A DNA stretch of 64,000 nt from Serratia quinivorans (GTDB taxonomy: Bacteria > Pseudomonadota > Gammaproteobacteria > Enterobacterales > Enterobacteriaceae): contig NZ_CAMKGL010000004.1 in the NCBI RefSeq assembly GCF_946227985.1, positions 248,001 through 312,000 on the forward strand, written 5' to 3'. The notes beneath the pieces are model-generated. The model saw only the letters and a program-made list of their open reading frames with translations, had not been told where the DNA came from and did no database searches. The translations under genes and the position numbers were made by a program. How positions within the stretch are numbered: the first letter of the stretch is position 1; each line of letters opens with the position of its first letter. Shown here one piece after another: positions 37,694 through 46,410 of this stretch.

Positions 37694-37709
37694 GGTTAAT
37701 ATATTAACG
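37694..37709. promoter_or_regulatory. TTAATATATTAA palindrome upstream of the iron alcohol dehydrogenase
   Basis: GGTTAATATATTAACG with a perfect 14-bp dyad GTTAATATATTAAC, 83-98 bp upstream of the ATG at 37792. Confidence 0.6.
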
Positions 37710-37791
37710 GAATGCCTTTCAGGCGGTGAAAGCAGTGGTTCAGCCGCAGAGGCTGGATTATGCTGGGGTTTTCGCGCGCCAAGGAGCGACC

Positions 37792-38919
37792 ATGACTACC
37801 AGCCTGACGATAGCCAACCGCCATACCTGGTTCGGCCACGGCAGTATCAGCCAACTGATCCCGCTACTGACCGCTAAACCGCAGCCGACGCTGCTGTTTA
37901 GCTGTCGTTCATTCCTCAATGGCGCGGTGTACTCTTCTCTGGCCGATGCGCTAACGCCGCTGCTGATCGGCACCGAGGTCGTCAGTCACGAGGCGTCACC
38001 GCAGGAGATAGACGCCTGGGTGGCACGCTGGCGCGGCAAGGCCCAGCGTGTCGTCGCCATCGGCGGTGGCAGCGTGCTGGATGCCGCCAAGGCGTTCGCC
38101 GCCCTGGTGGAACACCCGCTGCCCACCCTGCGCTATATGGAAAAGATCGGCGACACCAAAATCAGCGGCGCCACGCTGCCGCTGATCGCCATTCCGACCA
38201 CTGCCGGTACCGGCAGCGAAGTCACGCAAAATGCGGTGATCACCGACACTCAATTGAGCAAGGTAAAAGCCTCGCTGCGCCATAACAACTTTGTGCCACA
38301 TACCGCCATTCTGGACCCGCAACTGCTGGAGGGTGCGCCGGACAAGGTGCTGGCTTACTGCGCCATCGACGCCTTCACCCATTTGTTCGAAGCCTATTTG
38401 TCCAAAACCGCCAACGCCATGACGCACGAAATGTCGCTGACCGGCATTCGCCATTTCCTGCAGGCCTGGCCGACGCTCAACCGCAGTGCCCAGGCGCGTG
38501 AACACATTATGCAGGCCTCATACCTTGGCGGGCTGACGCTGAGCGCCGCCGGGCTGGGAGTGATCCACGGTATTGCCGGCGAGGTAGGCGCCTTGCGCGA
38601 TTATCACCACGGCCAGGTTTGTGGCCGCCTGCTGTTGCCGTTCCTCGAGCTGCTGGCGCAAAGCGAACAACCGCAGCAACGAGCACTGATGGCCGAACTT
38701 GCCGCCCGCCTGTTCCCCGACCAACAGGACAGCCCTGAGCGCTATCTGATCGACTTTATTACCCGCAACGCCATCGCCAGTTTCTGGCAGGACGACCTGC
38801 CGATTACCGCCGATGAACTGGCAGTGACGCTGGCAAAATCCAACAGCAAAAACTCACTGATCGACTACAGCGCGCCGCAGCGGCAGCTAATGATCGAAGG
38901 CGCTTTCCGCGTCGAATGA
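37792..38919 (+). CDS. Iron-containing alcohol dehydrogenase
   Basis: 375 residues, family III (Fe-ADH). NAD-binding GGGSVLDAAKAFA, TTAGTGSEVTQ, and iron ligands in CAIDAFTHLFEAYLS (Asp, His) and GVIHGIAGEVGAL...YHHGQVC (two His). It would interconvert an alcohol and an aldehyde, plausibly the aldehyde product of the neighbouring amine oxidase. ATG at 37792 has AAGGAG eight bases upstream; earlier in-frame starts would lie in the regulatory region. Confidence 0.87.
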   Translation: MTTSLTIANRHTWFGHGSISQLIPLLTAKPQPTLLFSCRSFLNGAVYSSLADALTPLLIGTEVVSHEASPQEIDAWVARWRGKAQRVVAIGGGSVLDAAKAFAALVEHPLPTLRYMEKIGDTKISGATLPLIAIPTTAGTGSEVTQNAVITDTQLSKVKASLRHNNFVPHTAILDPQLLEGAPDKVLAYCAIDAFTHLFEAYLSKTANAMTHEMSLTGIRHFLQAWPTLNRSAQAREHIMQASYLGGLTLSAAGLGVIHGIAGEVGALRDYHHGQVCGRLLLPFLELLAQSEQPQQRALMAELAARLFPDQQDSPERYLIDFITRNAIASFWQDDLPITADELAVTLAKSNSKNSLIDYSAPQRQLMIEGAFRVE

Positions 38920-38957
38920 TTATATAATTAGATCAAAGTAATAGCGGGAGATGGGAA

Positions 38958-39050
38958 ATGGGTATCGTCAGTTGGATTTTCACCGGCATCGCCATTGGCA
39001 TCCTGGTCGGCGTGCTGATCAAGATTTTTGGCAAGAAGAAAGACCAGTAA
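38958..39050 (+). CDS. 30-residue single-pass membrane peptide
   Basis: ATG with GGGAG eight bases upstream, 30 codons, then TAA. The product starts MGIVSWIFTG and has one hydrophobic helix (about residues 5-21, rich in Ile/Gly/Val) followed by a Lys-rich tail KIFGKKKDQ, giving a positive-inside orientation. It loosely resembles the N-terminus of GlsB/YeaQ/YmgE proteins but is far shorter. 38 bp after the iron alcohol dehydrogenase. No known function. Confidence 0.6.
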   Translation: MGIVSWIFTGIAIGILVGVLIKIFGKKKDQ

Positions 39051-39079
39051 ACTGCCTTTCAAAGGCGAGTCGCACCGAA

Positions 39080-39145
39080 TGCCTGCTCGAAAATACCCTC
39101 TTTACGCAACAGGTAACGACGGTATATTTCCAGTTCGAGCAGGCA
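39080..39145. other. Long inverted repeat, possible small RNA or terminator
   Basis: TGCCTGCTCGAA (39080-39091) pairs perfectly with TTCGAGCAGGCA (39134-39145); inside, AATACC and GGTAT can extend the stem. The loop is about 30 nt. Confidence 0.5.
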
Positions 39146-39204
39146 ACGCCCCCCTGAAAAGTCCGTGCTTCAAATAAACCCACGACGGGTGCTGCTCACC
39201 AATA

Positions 39205-39780
39205 TTACTCCTGCTCGCTCACCGGAAAAACATACGAATTCAGTACATGATCCTGCCATTTTCCGTTAATTTTCAGATAAGACCGCGCAAAGCCTTCTTG
39301 TACAAAACCCAGTTTCGCCAGCGTATTTTTGCTGCGCTGATTATCCGCCAGATGATTGGCCATAATACGGTGTAAGCCATACTGCTGATGGACATAATCG
39401 AGGGCCGCTGCCAACACTTCAGACATCAATCCTCGTCCTTCATGTTGTTGATCCAGAGAGAATCCGAGATAGCCTGCCTGAAAAACCCCGTAGACAAAGT
39501 TGGTAAAATTGACACTTCCTGCAATTTCATCCGAATCCTTTAATGAGAAAACCAACAGCAGGCATTTCTTATCCTGATAATCAGGCCAGGATGCGGCAAT
39601 GCGCTGGCTGATACTGGCGTGGGAATAATAGTCCTCAGTACGTAGTGGCTCAAAAGGCGCAAATTTCTGTTTATTGCTCTGCAAGAAGGTCTGCATCGCC
39701 GGGACGAAATACTCCGTCAAACAATAGACGTCAGTTCTGTCGGTAGAGAAGAGCTTTACTTTTCCCGTGTTCATTTTCAT
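39205..39780 (-). CDS. GNAT acetyltransferase, RimJ/RimL-like
   Basis: 191 residues. The acetyl-CoA loop is QQHEGRGLM (about residues 112-120), preceded by GYLGFSLD and followed by HRIMANHLADNQRSKNTLAKLGFVQEG, the usual RimJ/RimL C-terminal half. Targets are N-terminal amines of ribosomal proteins or small molecules; the exact substrate is not readable. Codon usage is more AT-rich than its neighbours. A standalone gene. Confidence 0.88.
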   Translation of the reverse strand: MKMNTGKVKLFSTDRTDVYCLTEYFVPAMQTFLQSNKQKFAPFEPLRTEDYYSHASISQRIAASWPDYQDKKCLLLVFSLKDSDEIAGSVNFTNFVYGVFQAGYLGFSLDQQHEGRGLMSEVLAAALDYVHQQYGLHRIMANHLADNQRSKNTLAKLGFVQEGFARSYLKINGKWQDHVLNSYVFPVSEQE

Positions 39781-39887
39781 GTCCCTGTGTCACTCAGTTA
39801 ACCGGTTGTATTTCAATCGCCTGCGAGGAGGTTATACCATGGTTTTCGTGGGCTTTTGGCAGGGCATAAACCCTACCGCATGATTGA

Positions 39888-40817
39888 TCACGCTGTTCCA
39901 TGGGTCGCCAGCAGGCATTCGTGGAACAGCTTGACCACCCGCTGTGGGCTGGGTGAACGCCGCAGCACGCTGGAATACTCGCAATGGTAACGAAACAGCG
40001 CCGGTTTGATCGCTCGCATCATATTTTGCGCGACAAAAAACGCCGCATAGTGGTCGGGCAGGAAACCCACATACTTGCCGGAGAGGATTAAGGTGGCGAT
40101 AGACTCCTGGGCAAAACCCGTCGCCTTGCGCTGCAAATGCTGCTGCAGACTCAGCGCCATATTCGGCGAATGGTAGCCTAATCCAGCAAAGGCATAATTG
40201 TGCAACAGATCCCAATTCAGCCCGTCGTGATTAACGGAAAATAATTCATGCTGCGCGCCGCAATATAAGAACATCCTCTCACTAAATAAGGAACTATAAG
40301 ATAAACTTTCCGCACTTCGGTGCATGGGAATAATGCCAATCTGAAATTGACCGTCAATAACGCCACGCTCAATGGTATTTATTGGCTCCACATACATTTG
40401 CAAAGACACTTCCGGCGCCTGCTCGCTAAATAAGGCAATCGCCCGGCCAATATGCGCCTGTGGGTTGCTGACGGTATGGTCAAATATCGCCACGTGCAGT
40501 TGCCCGCCCAGGCGCTGGTGTACGTCATCCACCCCTCGGCGAAAAGCCTCGGTTGCCGCCAGCAGGTTAATGGTTTCCTGGTAAATCAGCAGCCCTTCGT
40601 CAGTGACCGCAAACCCCTCGCGCCCGCGGTGGCACAGCGTCAGCCCCAGCCGTTGCTCCAGATCCTTAATGTGTTTGCTGATGGTCGACAGGCTGATATT
40701 GAGCTCCAGTTCGGCGGCGCTCATGCCACCGCAGTCGACCACCACCTTAAACACCCGTAGCAAGCGCAGATCCATATCCGACAACTGCCCTAAAATCGCA
40801 CGCTTTTTTACTTGCAT
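39888..40817 (-). CDS. LysR-family transcriptional regulator
   Basis: 309 residues. HTH near residues 15-75 (DCGGMSAAELELNISLSTISKHIKDLEQRLG region) and a substrate-binding-like C-terminal domain. It is divergent from the omega-aminotransferase operon over a 131-bp gap and is its most likely activator. The gap is AT-rich and contains T-N11-A-like dyads. Effector probably a beta-amino acid or semialdehyde, by inference from the operon. Confidence 0.87.
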   Translation of the reverse strand: MQVKKRAILGQLSDMDLRLLRVFKVVVDCGGMSAAELELNISLSTISKHIKDLEQRLGLTLCHRGREGFAVTDEGLLIYQETINLLAATEAFRRGVDDVHQRLGGQLHVAIFDHTVSNPQAHIGRAIALFSEQAPEVSLQMYVEPINTIERGVIDGQFQIGIIPMHRSAESLSYSSLFSERMFLYCGAQHELFSVNHDGLNWDLLHNYAFAGLGYHSPNMALSLQQHLQRKATGFAQESIATLILSGKYVGFLPDHYAAFFVAQNMMRAIKPALFRYHCEYSSVLRRSPSPQRVVKLFHECLLATHGTA

Positions 40818-40948
40818 AAAACCTTAAGTAAGTTTCGATATTTGATTATTCACATTAGTGAAGAAGCGGAACATAGTCAATTTGAAGCAACAATTCATTA
40901 ACACGTCAGATTATTAACCCCTACCTATTCTCCCCCCCGGAGGGAAAA

Positions 40949-42289
40949 ATGGCTGATTTAAATCACCCTGAAAATAAACCCGAACCTGAATGGTTAGAAG
41001 CCCATTGGATGCCCTTTACCGGCAACCGTAATTTTAAAGCCAACCCACGAATGATCAGCCACGCGGAAGGCGTTTATTATACCAGCCAGGACGGCCGCAA
41101 AATTTTTGACGGTTTATCCGGACTGTGGTGCTGCGGCTTGGGCCATGGCCACACGGAAATTGCCGAGGCGGCCTACCGACAGCTTTCCCGACTGGATTAT
41201 TCTCCGGCGTTTCAGTTTGGCCATGCATTATCTTTCGAACTGGCCAACAAGATTAAAGCCATGACGCCTGCCGGGCTGGACTATGTGTTTTTCACCGGCT
41301 CCGGCTCTGAAGCGGCGGACACCTCGTTAAAAATGGCACGCGCCTACTGGCGAGCCAAAGGTCAGGCAGGCAAAACCTGCTTTATCGGCCGCGAAAAGGG
41401 TTACCACGGCGTTAACTTCGGTGGCATTGCGGTGGGCGGCATCGCCGGGAACCGGAAAGCCTTTGGCGCCAGCGCCGAAGCGGACCATCTGCCGCATACC
41501 CTGCTGGCGGGTAACGCCTTTTCACGCGGCATGCCCGAACAGGGGGCCGAACTGGCAGAAGAGCTGAACAGGATCATCGCGCTGCGTGACGCCTCAACCA
41601 TCGCTGCGGTGATTATTGAACCGTTCTCCGGTTCCGCCGGGGTGATTGTGCCACCGGTCGGTTATCTGCAACGCATCTGCGAGATCTGCACTCAACACAA
41701 TATCCTGCTGATTTTTGACGAAGTGATCACCGCCTTCGGTCGCTGCGGTGCCCTGAGCGGGGCCGAAGCCTTTGGCGTCACGCCGGACATCATGAATATC
41801 GCCAAACAGGTCACTAACGGCGCCCAGCCGATGGGCGCGGTGGTGGTACGGCCAGAGATTTACCAGGCCTTTATGACCCCCGATGAACCCGAGTATTTGC
41901 TTGAGTTCCCGCACGGCTACACCTATTCCGCCCACCCGGTCAGCTGTGCGGTAGGGCTGGCGACGCTGGATATCATTGAACGCGAGCAGATGATTGAACG
42001 GGTGCAGGCACTGGCACCCTATTTCGAGCAGGCGGTGCATAGTTTACAGGGTTGCCGTCACGTCACCGACATTCGCAACTTTGGTCTGGCAGCCGGCATC
42101 ACGCTGGCGGCACTACCGGGGGAAGCGGCCCGCAGGCCGTATGAGGTGGCGATGCGCTGCTGGGAAAAAGGATTCTATGTCCGCTACGGCGGCGACACCC
42201 TGCAGCTGGCACCGCCGTTTATCAGCAGCGAGGCGCAGATCGATTCGTTAATCAACGCCCTGGGCGACGCCATCAACGCAACCGAATAA
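40949..42289 (+). CDS. Omega-amino acid:pyruvate aminotransferase (class III)
   Basis: 446 residues. PLP lysine K286 (NIAKQVTNGAQPMG), PLP-binding Asp in IFDEVITAFGR (D257), phosphate-binding TGSGSEAAD at 116-124. The N-terminal HWMPFTGNRNFKANPR is typical of beta-alanine/omega-amino acid:pyruvate transaminases. It should convert beta-alanine or beta-aminoisobutyrate plus pyruvate to a malonate-type semialdehyde plus alanine. Ribosome site GGAGG; 15 bp before mmsA. Confidence 0.9.
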   Translation: MADLNHPENKPEPEWLEAHWMPFTGNRNFKANPRMISHAEGVYYTSQDGRKIFDGLSGLWCCGLGHGHTEIAEAAYRQLSRLDYSPAFQFGHALSFELANKIKAMTPAGLDYVFFTGSGSEAADTSLKMARAYWRAKGQAGKTCFIGREKGYHGVNFGGIAVGGIAGNRKAFGASAEADHLPHTLLAGNAFSRGMPEQGAELAEELNRIIALRDASTIAAVIIEPFSGSAGVIVPPVGYLQRICEICTQHNILLIFDEVITAFGRCGALSGAEAFGVTPDIMNIAKQVTNGAQPMGAVVVRPEIYQAFMTPDEPEYLLEFPHGYTYSAHPVSCAVGLATLDIIEREQMIERVQALAPYFEQAVHSLQGCRHVTDIRNFGLAAGITLAALPGEAARRPYEVAMRCWEKGFYVRYGGDTLQLAPPFISSEAQIDSLINALGDAINATE

Positions 42290-42304
42290 TCAGGAGCGAA
42301 TGCC

Positions 42305-43813
42305 ATGCCTATTGTACATTGGATCAACGGTCAGTCCGCCATCGGCGGCAGCCGCAGCCAGCCGGTATTCGATCCGGCGACCGGGCAGTCACAGCAGGAA
42401 GTGTTGCTGGCCGACCGGGCCACGGTGGAAAGCGCCATCGATGCTGCCGAGCAGGCCTACCCGGCCTGGCGCGATACCCCACCGCTAAAGCGGGCCAGGA
42501 TCATGATCCGCCTTAAAGCCCTGCTGGAGCAGCACGCCGACCACATCTGTCAGTTGATTACCGCCGAGCACGGCAAGGTACTCAGCGACGCCATGGGCGA
42601 ACTGCAGCGCGGCATCGAAAATATTGAGTACGCCAGCTATGCACCTGAGTTGCTTAAAGGCGAGCACAGCAAGGATGCCGGGCCGGGTATCGACAGCTGG
42701 AGCGAATTCCAGCCGCTGGGGGTGGTGGCGGGGATCACACCGTTTAACTTCCCGGCAATGGTGCCACTGTGGATGTGGCCGATGGCGGTGGTCTGTGGCA
42801 ACACTTTTGTGCTGAAACCCTCAGAGCGCGTGCCGTCCTCCACGCTGTATATCGCCCAACTGGCGTCAGAGGCCGGGCTACCGCCGGGCGTGCTGAATCT
42901 GGTCAATGGCGACCGCGAGGCGGTAGAAACCCTGCTGCACGACCCACGCGTTAAAGCGGTGAGCTTTGTCGGGTCGACGCCGGTAGCGGAGCATATTTAT
43001 CACACCGGCTGCGGCCAAAACAAACGAGTGCAGGCCTTGGGTGGGGCGAAAAATCACGCGGTAGTATTGCCGGACGCCGACATCGCCGGTTGCGTCAGCG
43101 CGCTGATGGGGGCGGCATTCGGTTCCTGCGGGCAGCGTTGTATGGCGATCCCGCTGGTGGTGGCGGTAGGTGATGACACCGCCGACGCGCTGATCGCCGG
43201 GCTACGGCAGCAAATGACCAACATGCGGGTGGGCGCAGGCAGCGACAACCGCAACGATATGGGGCCGTTGGTGACCCATCAGCATTATCAGAAGGTGAAA
43301 AGTTATATCAGCCAGGGCGTTGATGAAGGTGCCAGCCTGGTAGTCGACGGCCGCGAGCTACAGGTGCGGGACGACAGCGGACAGCTCAGTCAGGGGTATT
43401 TCCTCGGCCCGACGCTGTTTGACCATGTGCGGCCCGGCATGCGGATTTATCAGGAAGAGATCTTCGGCCCGGTGCTGGGCGTGGTGCGTGTCGGCTCGCT
43501 GAAAGAAGCGATGGCGCTGATTGATGCCCATGAATACGGCAACGGTACCTGCCTGTTCACCCGTGACGGCGAGGCGGCACGCTACTTCTCCAGCCATATT
43601 CAGGTCGGCATGGTGGGCATCAACGTCGCCCTGCCGGTCCCGGTGGCCTACCACTCCTTTGGCGGCTGGAAACGCTCGCTGTTCGGTGACCTGCACGCCT
43701 ACGGCCCGGATGCGGTGCGTTTTTACACCAAACGCAAAACCATCACCCAGCGCTGGCCCTCATCCAGCGATGCCCAATATGCCAGCTTCAGTTTCCCATC
43801 CGGGCAGGGTTAA
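42305..43813 (+). CDS. mmsA: CoA-acylating (methyl)malonate-semialdehyde dehydrogenase
   Basis: 502 residues, MmsA/IolA type of the aldehyde dehydrogenase superfamily. Catalytic C279 in GSCGQRCM. At the place where ordinary aldehyde dehydrogenases have the general base Glu (ELGGK) this protein reads ALGGAKNH, which is the CoA-acylating variant. It turns malonate semialdehyde into acetyl-CoA (or methylmalonate semialdehyde into propionyl-CoA), CO2 and NADH, directly after the aminotransferase step. Three bases separate it from the permease. Confidence 0.93.
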   Translation: MPIVHWINGQSAIGGSRSQPVFDPATGQSQQEVLLADRATVESAIDAAEQAYPAWRDTPPLKRARIMIRLKALLEQHADHICQLITAEHGKVLSDAMGELQRGIENIEYASYAPELLKGEHSKDAGPGIDSWSEFQPLGVVAGITPFNFPAMVPLWMWPMAVVCGNTFVLKPSERVPSSTLYIAQLASEAGLPPGVLNLVNGDREAVETLLHDPRVKAVSFVGSTPVAEHIYHTGCGQNKRVQALGGAKNHAVVLPDADIAGCVSALMGAAFGSCGQRCMAIPLVVAVGDDTADALIAGLRQQMTNMRVGAGSDNRNDMGPLVTHQHYQKVKSYISQGVDEGASLVVDGRELQVRDDSGQLSQGYFLGPTLFDHVRPGMRIYQEEIFGPVLGVVRVGSLKEAMALIDAHEYGNGTCLFTRDGEAARYFSSHIQVGMVGINVALPVPVAYHSFGGWKRSLFGDLHAYGPDAVRFYTKRKTITQRWPSSSDAQYASFSFPSGQG

Positions 43814-43816
43814 GCC

Positions 43817-45181
43817 ATGACAGAACATAAATTCAAAGGCAATCTCAGCGTCCTCGACGTGGTGATGATTACCGCCTCCGGCGTTACGCCGGCCAGTTCG
43901 ATCTTCGTCATTGCCCCACTGGCGATCGCCAGCGCCGGCAGCGGGGCCTTTATTTCGTTTCTGATCGCCGCCTTTATCGCCGCCGCCATCGCACTGTGCT
44001 ACGCCGAATTGGGTGCCGCTCACCCCAGCGCCGGCGGTGAGTACAGCATTATCAAACGGCTGTTCGGTACCCTGTGCGGGTTGCAAACCTATCTGTTTAT
44101 CCTCAGCGCCGCGCTGTTTGTGCCGGCGGTATTAGCCACCGGCGCGGTGCCCTATTTAAATACCGCACTGGGTACCCAATTCGACGCCTCTAGCGCCGGT
44201 ATGATCACCATTTTGATCGGCGGTGCCTGCGCCATTTTCAATATCAAGGCCAACGCGCTGTTGACCGGGACTTTTCTGGTGGTTGAAGTCGCGGTGTTAG
44301 GGTTAATCGCCTGGCTGGGTTTCAGTCATCCGCACCAGAGCACGGAGATACTCACCTCACCGGTGATGCTCAATTCCGCAGGTGAACTGGCGCCGGTTTC
44401 CGTGCCGCTGATCGTCGCCATGGTCGGCGTGGCGCTGTTTTCCTATAACGGCTACGGCGCGGCGGTGTATATGGCGGAAGATATGCGTGAGCAGGGTAAA
44501 CCCATGGCCACCGCTATCATGCTGACGCTGGTGATTGTGGTGCTGGTCGAGCTACTGCCCTTCACGGCCCTGTTGATCGGCGCTCCCTCTTTGGCAGAAA
44601 TGGCCAAACAGGCCGACCCGGTCGGTTACGTGGTCAGTCAGCTTGGTGGGCCGACGCTGGCACGGGTGGTCAGCGGCGCGATTTATCTGTCGGTGTTCAA
44701 CGCCATTATTGCCATCGTGGCGCAGTTCAGCCGGATGATGTTTTCCAGTGGGCGCGACGGTTTTTGGCTGCCGCAGGTGAACCGCGCGCTGAAAATCATC
44801 CACCCGCGCTTCGGCACGCCCTGGATCGCCACCCTGCTGTTTGGCATTCCCTCCGCGCTGCTGGCCTTTTGCTCCAACCTTGGCGACCTGACCTCCTTTA
44901 CCGTGATCCTGCTGCTGTTGGTGTACATCATCATGGCCATCGCCGCGCTGATCAGCCGCCGCCGGGTGCACTTCCACCACCCGTATCTGATGCCGTTATG
45001 GCCGTTGCCGGTGGCGATCGCGCTGATCGGTTGCCTGTACGTCCTCTGGACAATTTTGATCGCCAGTAGCCTGAAAGACTTTATTATCATTGCCGGCATC
45101 TTCTGTTTTGGTCTGGTACTGAGCTACATCCGCAACCGGCAGGCCGTCCCGCTGGTTGAACCCTCAATTGAAGGAGAATAA
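43817..45181 (+). CDS. APC-superfamily amino acid permease
   Basis: 454 residues, 12 hydrophobic segments. Helix 1 VMITASGVTPASSIFVIAPLA has the unwound glycine-rich segment, followed by YAELGAAHPSAGGEYSII. It differs clearly from the APC permease at 28694. Operon position (3 bp after mmsA, 2 bp before the peptidase) argues for uptake of a beta-amino acid or small beta-peptide. Confidence 0.88.
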   Translation: MTEHKFKGNLSVLDVVMITASGVTPASSIFVIAPLAIASAGSGAFISFLIAAFIAAAIALCYAELGAAHPSAGGEYSIIKRLFGTLCGLQTYLFILSAALFVPAVLATGAVPYLNTALGTQFDASSAGMITILIGGACAIFNIKANALLTGTFLVVEVAVLGLIAWLGFSHPHQSTEILTSPVMLNSAGELAPVSVPLIVAMVGVALFSYNGYGAAVYMAEDMREQGKPMATAIMLTLVIVVLVELLPFTALLIGAPSLAEMAKQADPVGYVVSQLGGPTLARVVSGAIYLSVFNAIIAIVAQFSRMMFSSGRDGFWLPQVNRALKIIHPRFGTPWIATLLFGIPSALLAFCSNLGDLTSFTVILLLLVYIIMAIAALISRRRVHFHHPYLMPLWPLPVAIALIGCLYVLWTILIASSLKDFIIIAGIFCFGLVLSYIRNRQAVPLVEPSIEGE

Positions 45182-45183
45182 CC

Positions 45184-46293
45184 ATGTCGCAGCGCGCTCA
45201 GGATTTGGGGATTAACATCGGCCATGGCGTTGCCGGCCCGCTGAACGCCATCACCGATGTGCCCGGCGTCCGCGTCGGTCATGCCAGCATTCACGCCGAT
45301 TTGGCCGACGGCCGCAGCGTACACACCGGCGTCACGGTGATCGAGCCGCGGGCCGGACAGGCCCGGCAATCCCCCTGCTTTGCCGGGGTGCACGTACTCA
45401 ACGGCAACGGCGACGCCACCGGGTTGGAGTGGATCCGTGAAGCCGGCCTGCTTACCAGCCCCATTGCCTTTACCAACACCCACAGCGTCGGCGTGGTGCG
45501 CGACAGCCTGATCGCGCTGGAGCGCGAAACGCTACCCGCCGACGATAAGGCGGTGTACTGGAATATGCCGGTGGTGATGGAAACCTTCGATGGCTTGCTC
45601 AACGATATCAACGGCTTTCACGTCAAGCCCGAGCATGTACGGCAGGCGCTGCAGGCGGCACATAACGGTTTGCCACAGGAAGGTGCGGTCGGCGGAGGCA
45701 GCGGGATGATCTGCCATGAGTTTAAGGGCGGTATCGGCACCGCATCCCGTCGTCTGCCTGCAGACCGTGGAGGTTGGACGGTCGGTGCCATCGTGCAGGC
45801 CAACCACGGCAAACGTGCGTCGCTGCTGGTTGGCGGCTATCCGGTAGGCCGCCATCTGGGGCATATTCATTCGCCATTCTCCCCGCAGCTGCCACATCCG
45901 GGCATGGGATCGATCGTTGTCACGCTGGCCACCGACGCCCCACTATTGCCACACCAATGCACGCGTTTGGCCCAACGCGCCAGCATCGGTATTGCGCGCA
46001 CCGGCGGCGGTACCGAGGATTCGAGCGGCGATATCTTTATCGCCTTCGCCACCGGCAACGACGGGCTGCCGCCAGCCGACTACGCCAACAAAGGGGCCTT
46101 CACCACCCCATTGCGCATGGTGAATAACGATTACATCTCCGAGCTGTTTGCGGCGGCGGCCGAAGCGGTGGAAGAGGCAATTATCAATGCCCTGCTGGCG
46201 GCCAACACTATTTCCGGTAACGGCCATCGGGCAGAGGGGCTAAGCGCGGAGCAGTTGCTGACCGCCCTGGAACAAGCCGGCTGGCGCGCATAA
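45184..46293 (+). CDS. P1-family aminopeptidase (DmpA/BapA-like, self-cleaving)
   Basis: 369 residues, N-terminal-nucleophile fold. The autoproteolysis site is GMG-SIVVTLATDAPLLP, cutting between G242 and S243 so that Ser243 becomes the nucleophile of the small subunit. GGGSGMICHEFKGGIGTASR and RTGGGTEDSSGDIFIAF are also family-specific. Characterised relatives (DmpA, BapA) release N-terminal D- or beta-amino acids such as beta-alanine from peptides and amides. With the downstream-acting transaminase and MmsA it completes a plausible beta-peptide route. No signal peptide, so cytoplasmic. Confidence 0.9.
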   Translation: MSQRAQDLGINIGHGVAGPLNAITDVPGVRVGHASIHADLADGRSVHTGVTVIEPRAGQARQSPCFAGVHVLNGNGDATGLEWIREAGLLTSPIAFTNTHSVGVVRDSLIALERETLPADDKAVYWNMPVVMETFDGLLNDINGFHVKPEHVRQALQAAHNGLPQEGAVGGGSGMICHEFKGGIGTASRRLPADRGGWTVGAIVQANHGKRASLLVGGYPVGRHLGHIHSPFSPQLPHPGMGSIVVTLATDAPLLPHQCTRLAQRASIGIARTGGGTEDSSGDIFIAFATGNDGLPPADYANKGAFTTPLRMVNNDYISELFAAAAEAVEEAIINALLAANTISGNGHRAEGLSAEQLLTALEQAGWRA

Positions 46294-46352
46294 TCCGGCG
46301 ACGCCAAAGGTAGGGGCGCTGCATGCCGCGCCCTGTAGCTTAATCAATAGGT

Positions 46353-46384
46353 TAAATCGGGTCGAACATGTTCGACCCGATTTA
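46353..46384. terminator. 32-bp perfect palindrome, bidirectional terminator
   Basis: TAAATCGGGTCGAACA and its exact reverse complement, with no mismatch, between the convergent peptidase and phospholipase genes; T-rich bases flank the stem (GATTTAGTTTTG). Confidence 0.8.
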
Positions 46385-46410
46385 GTTTTGAAGAGGGTTT
46401 ACCGACGATC

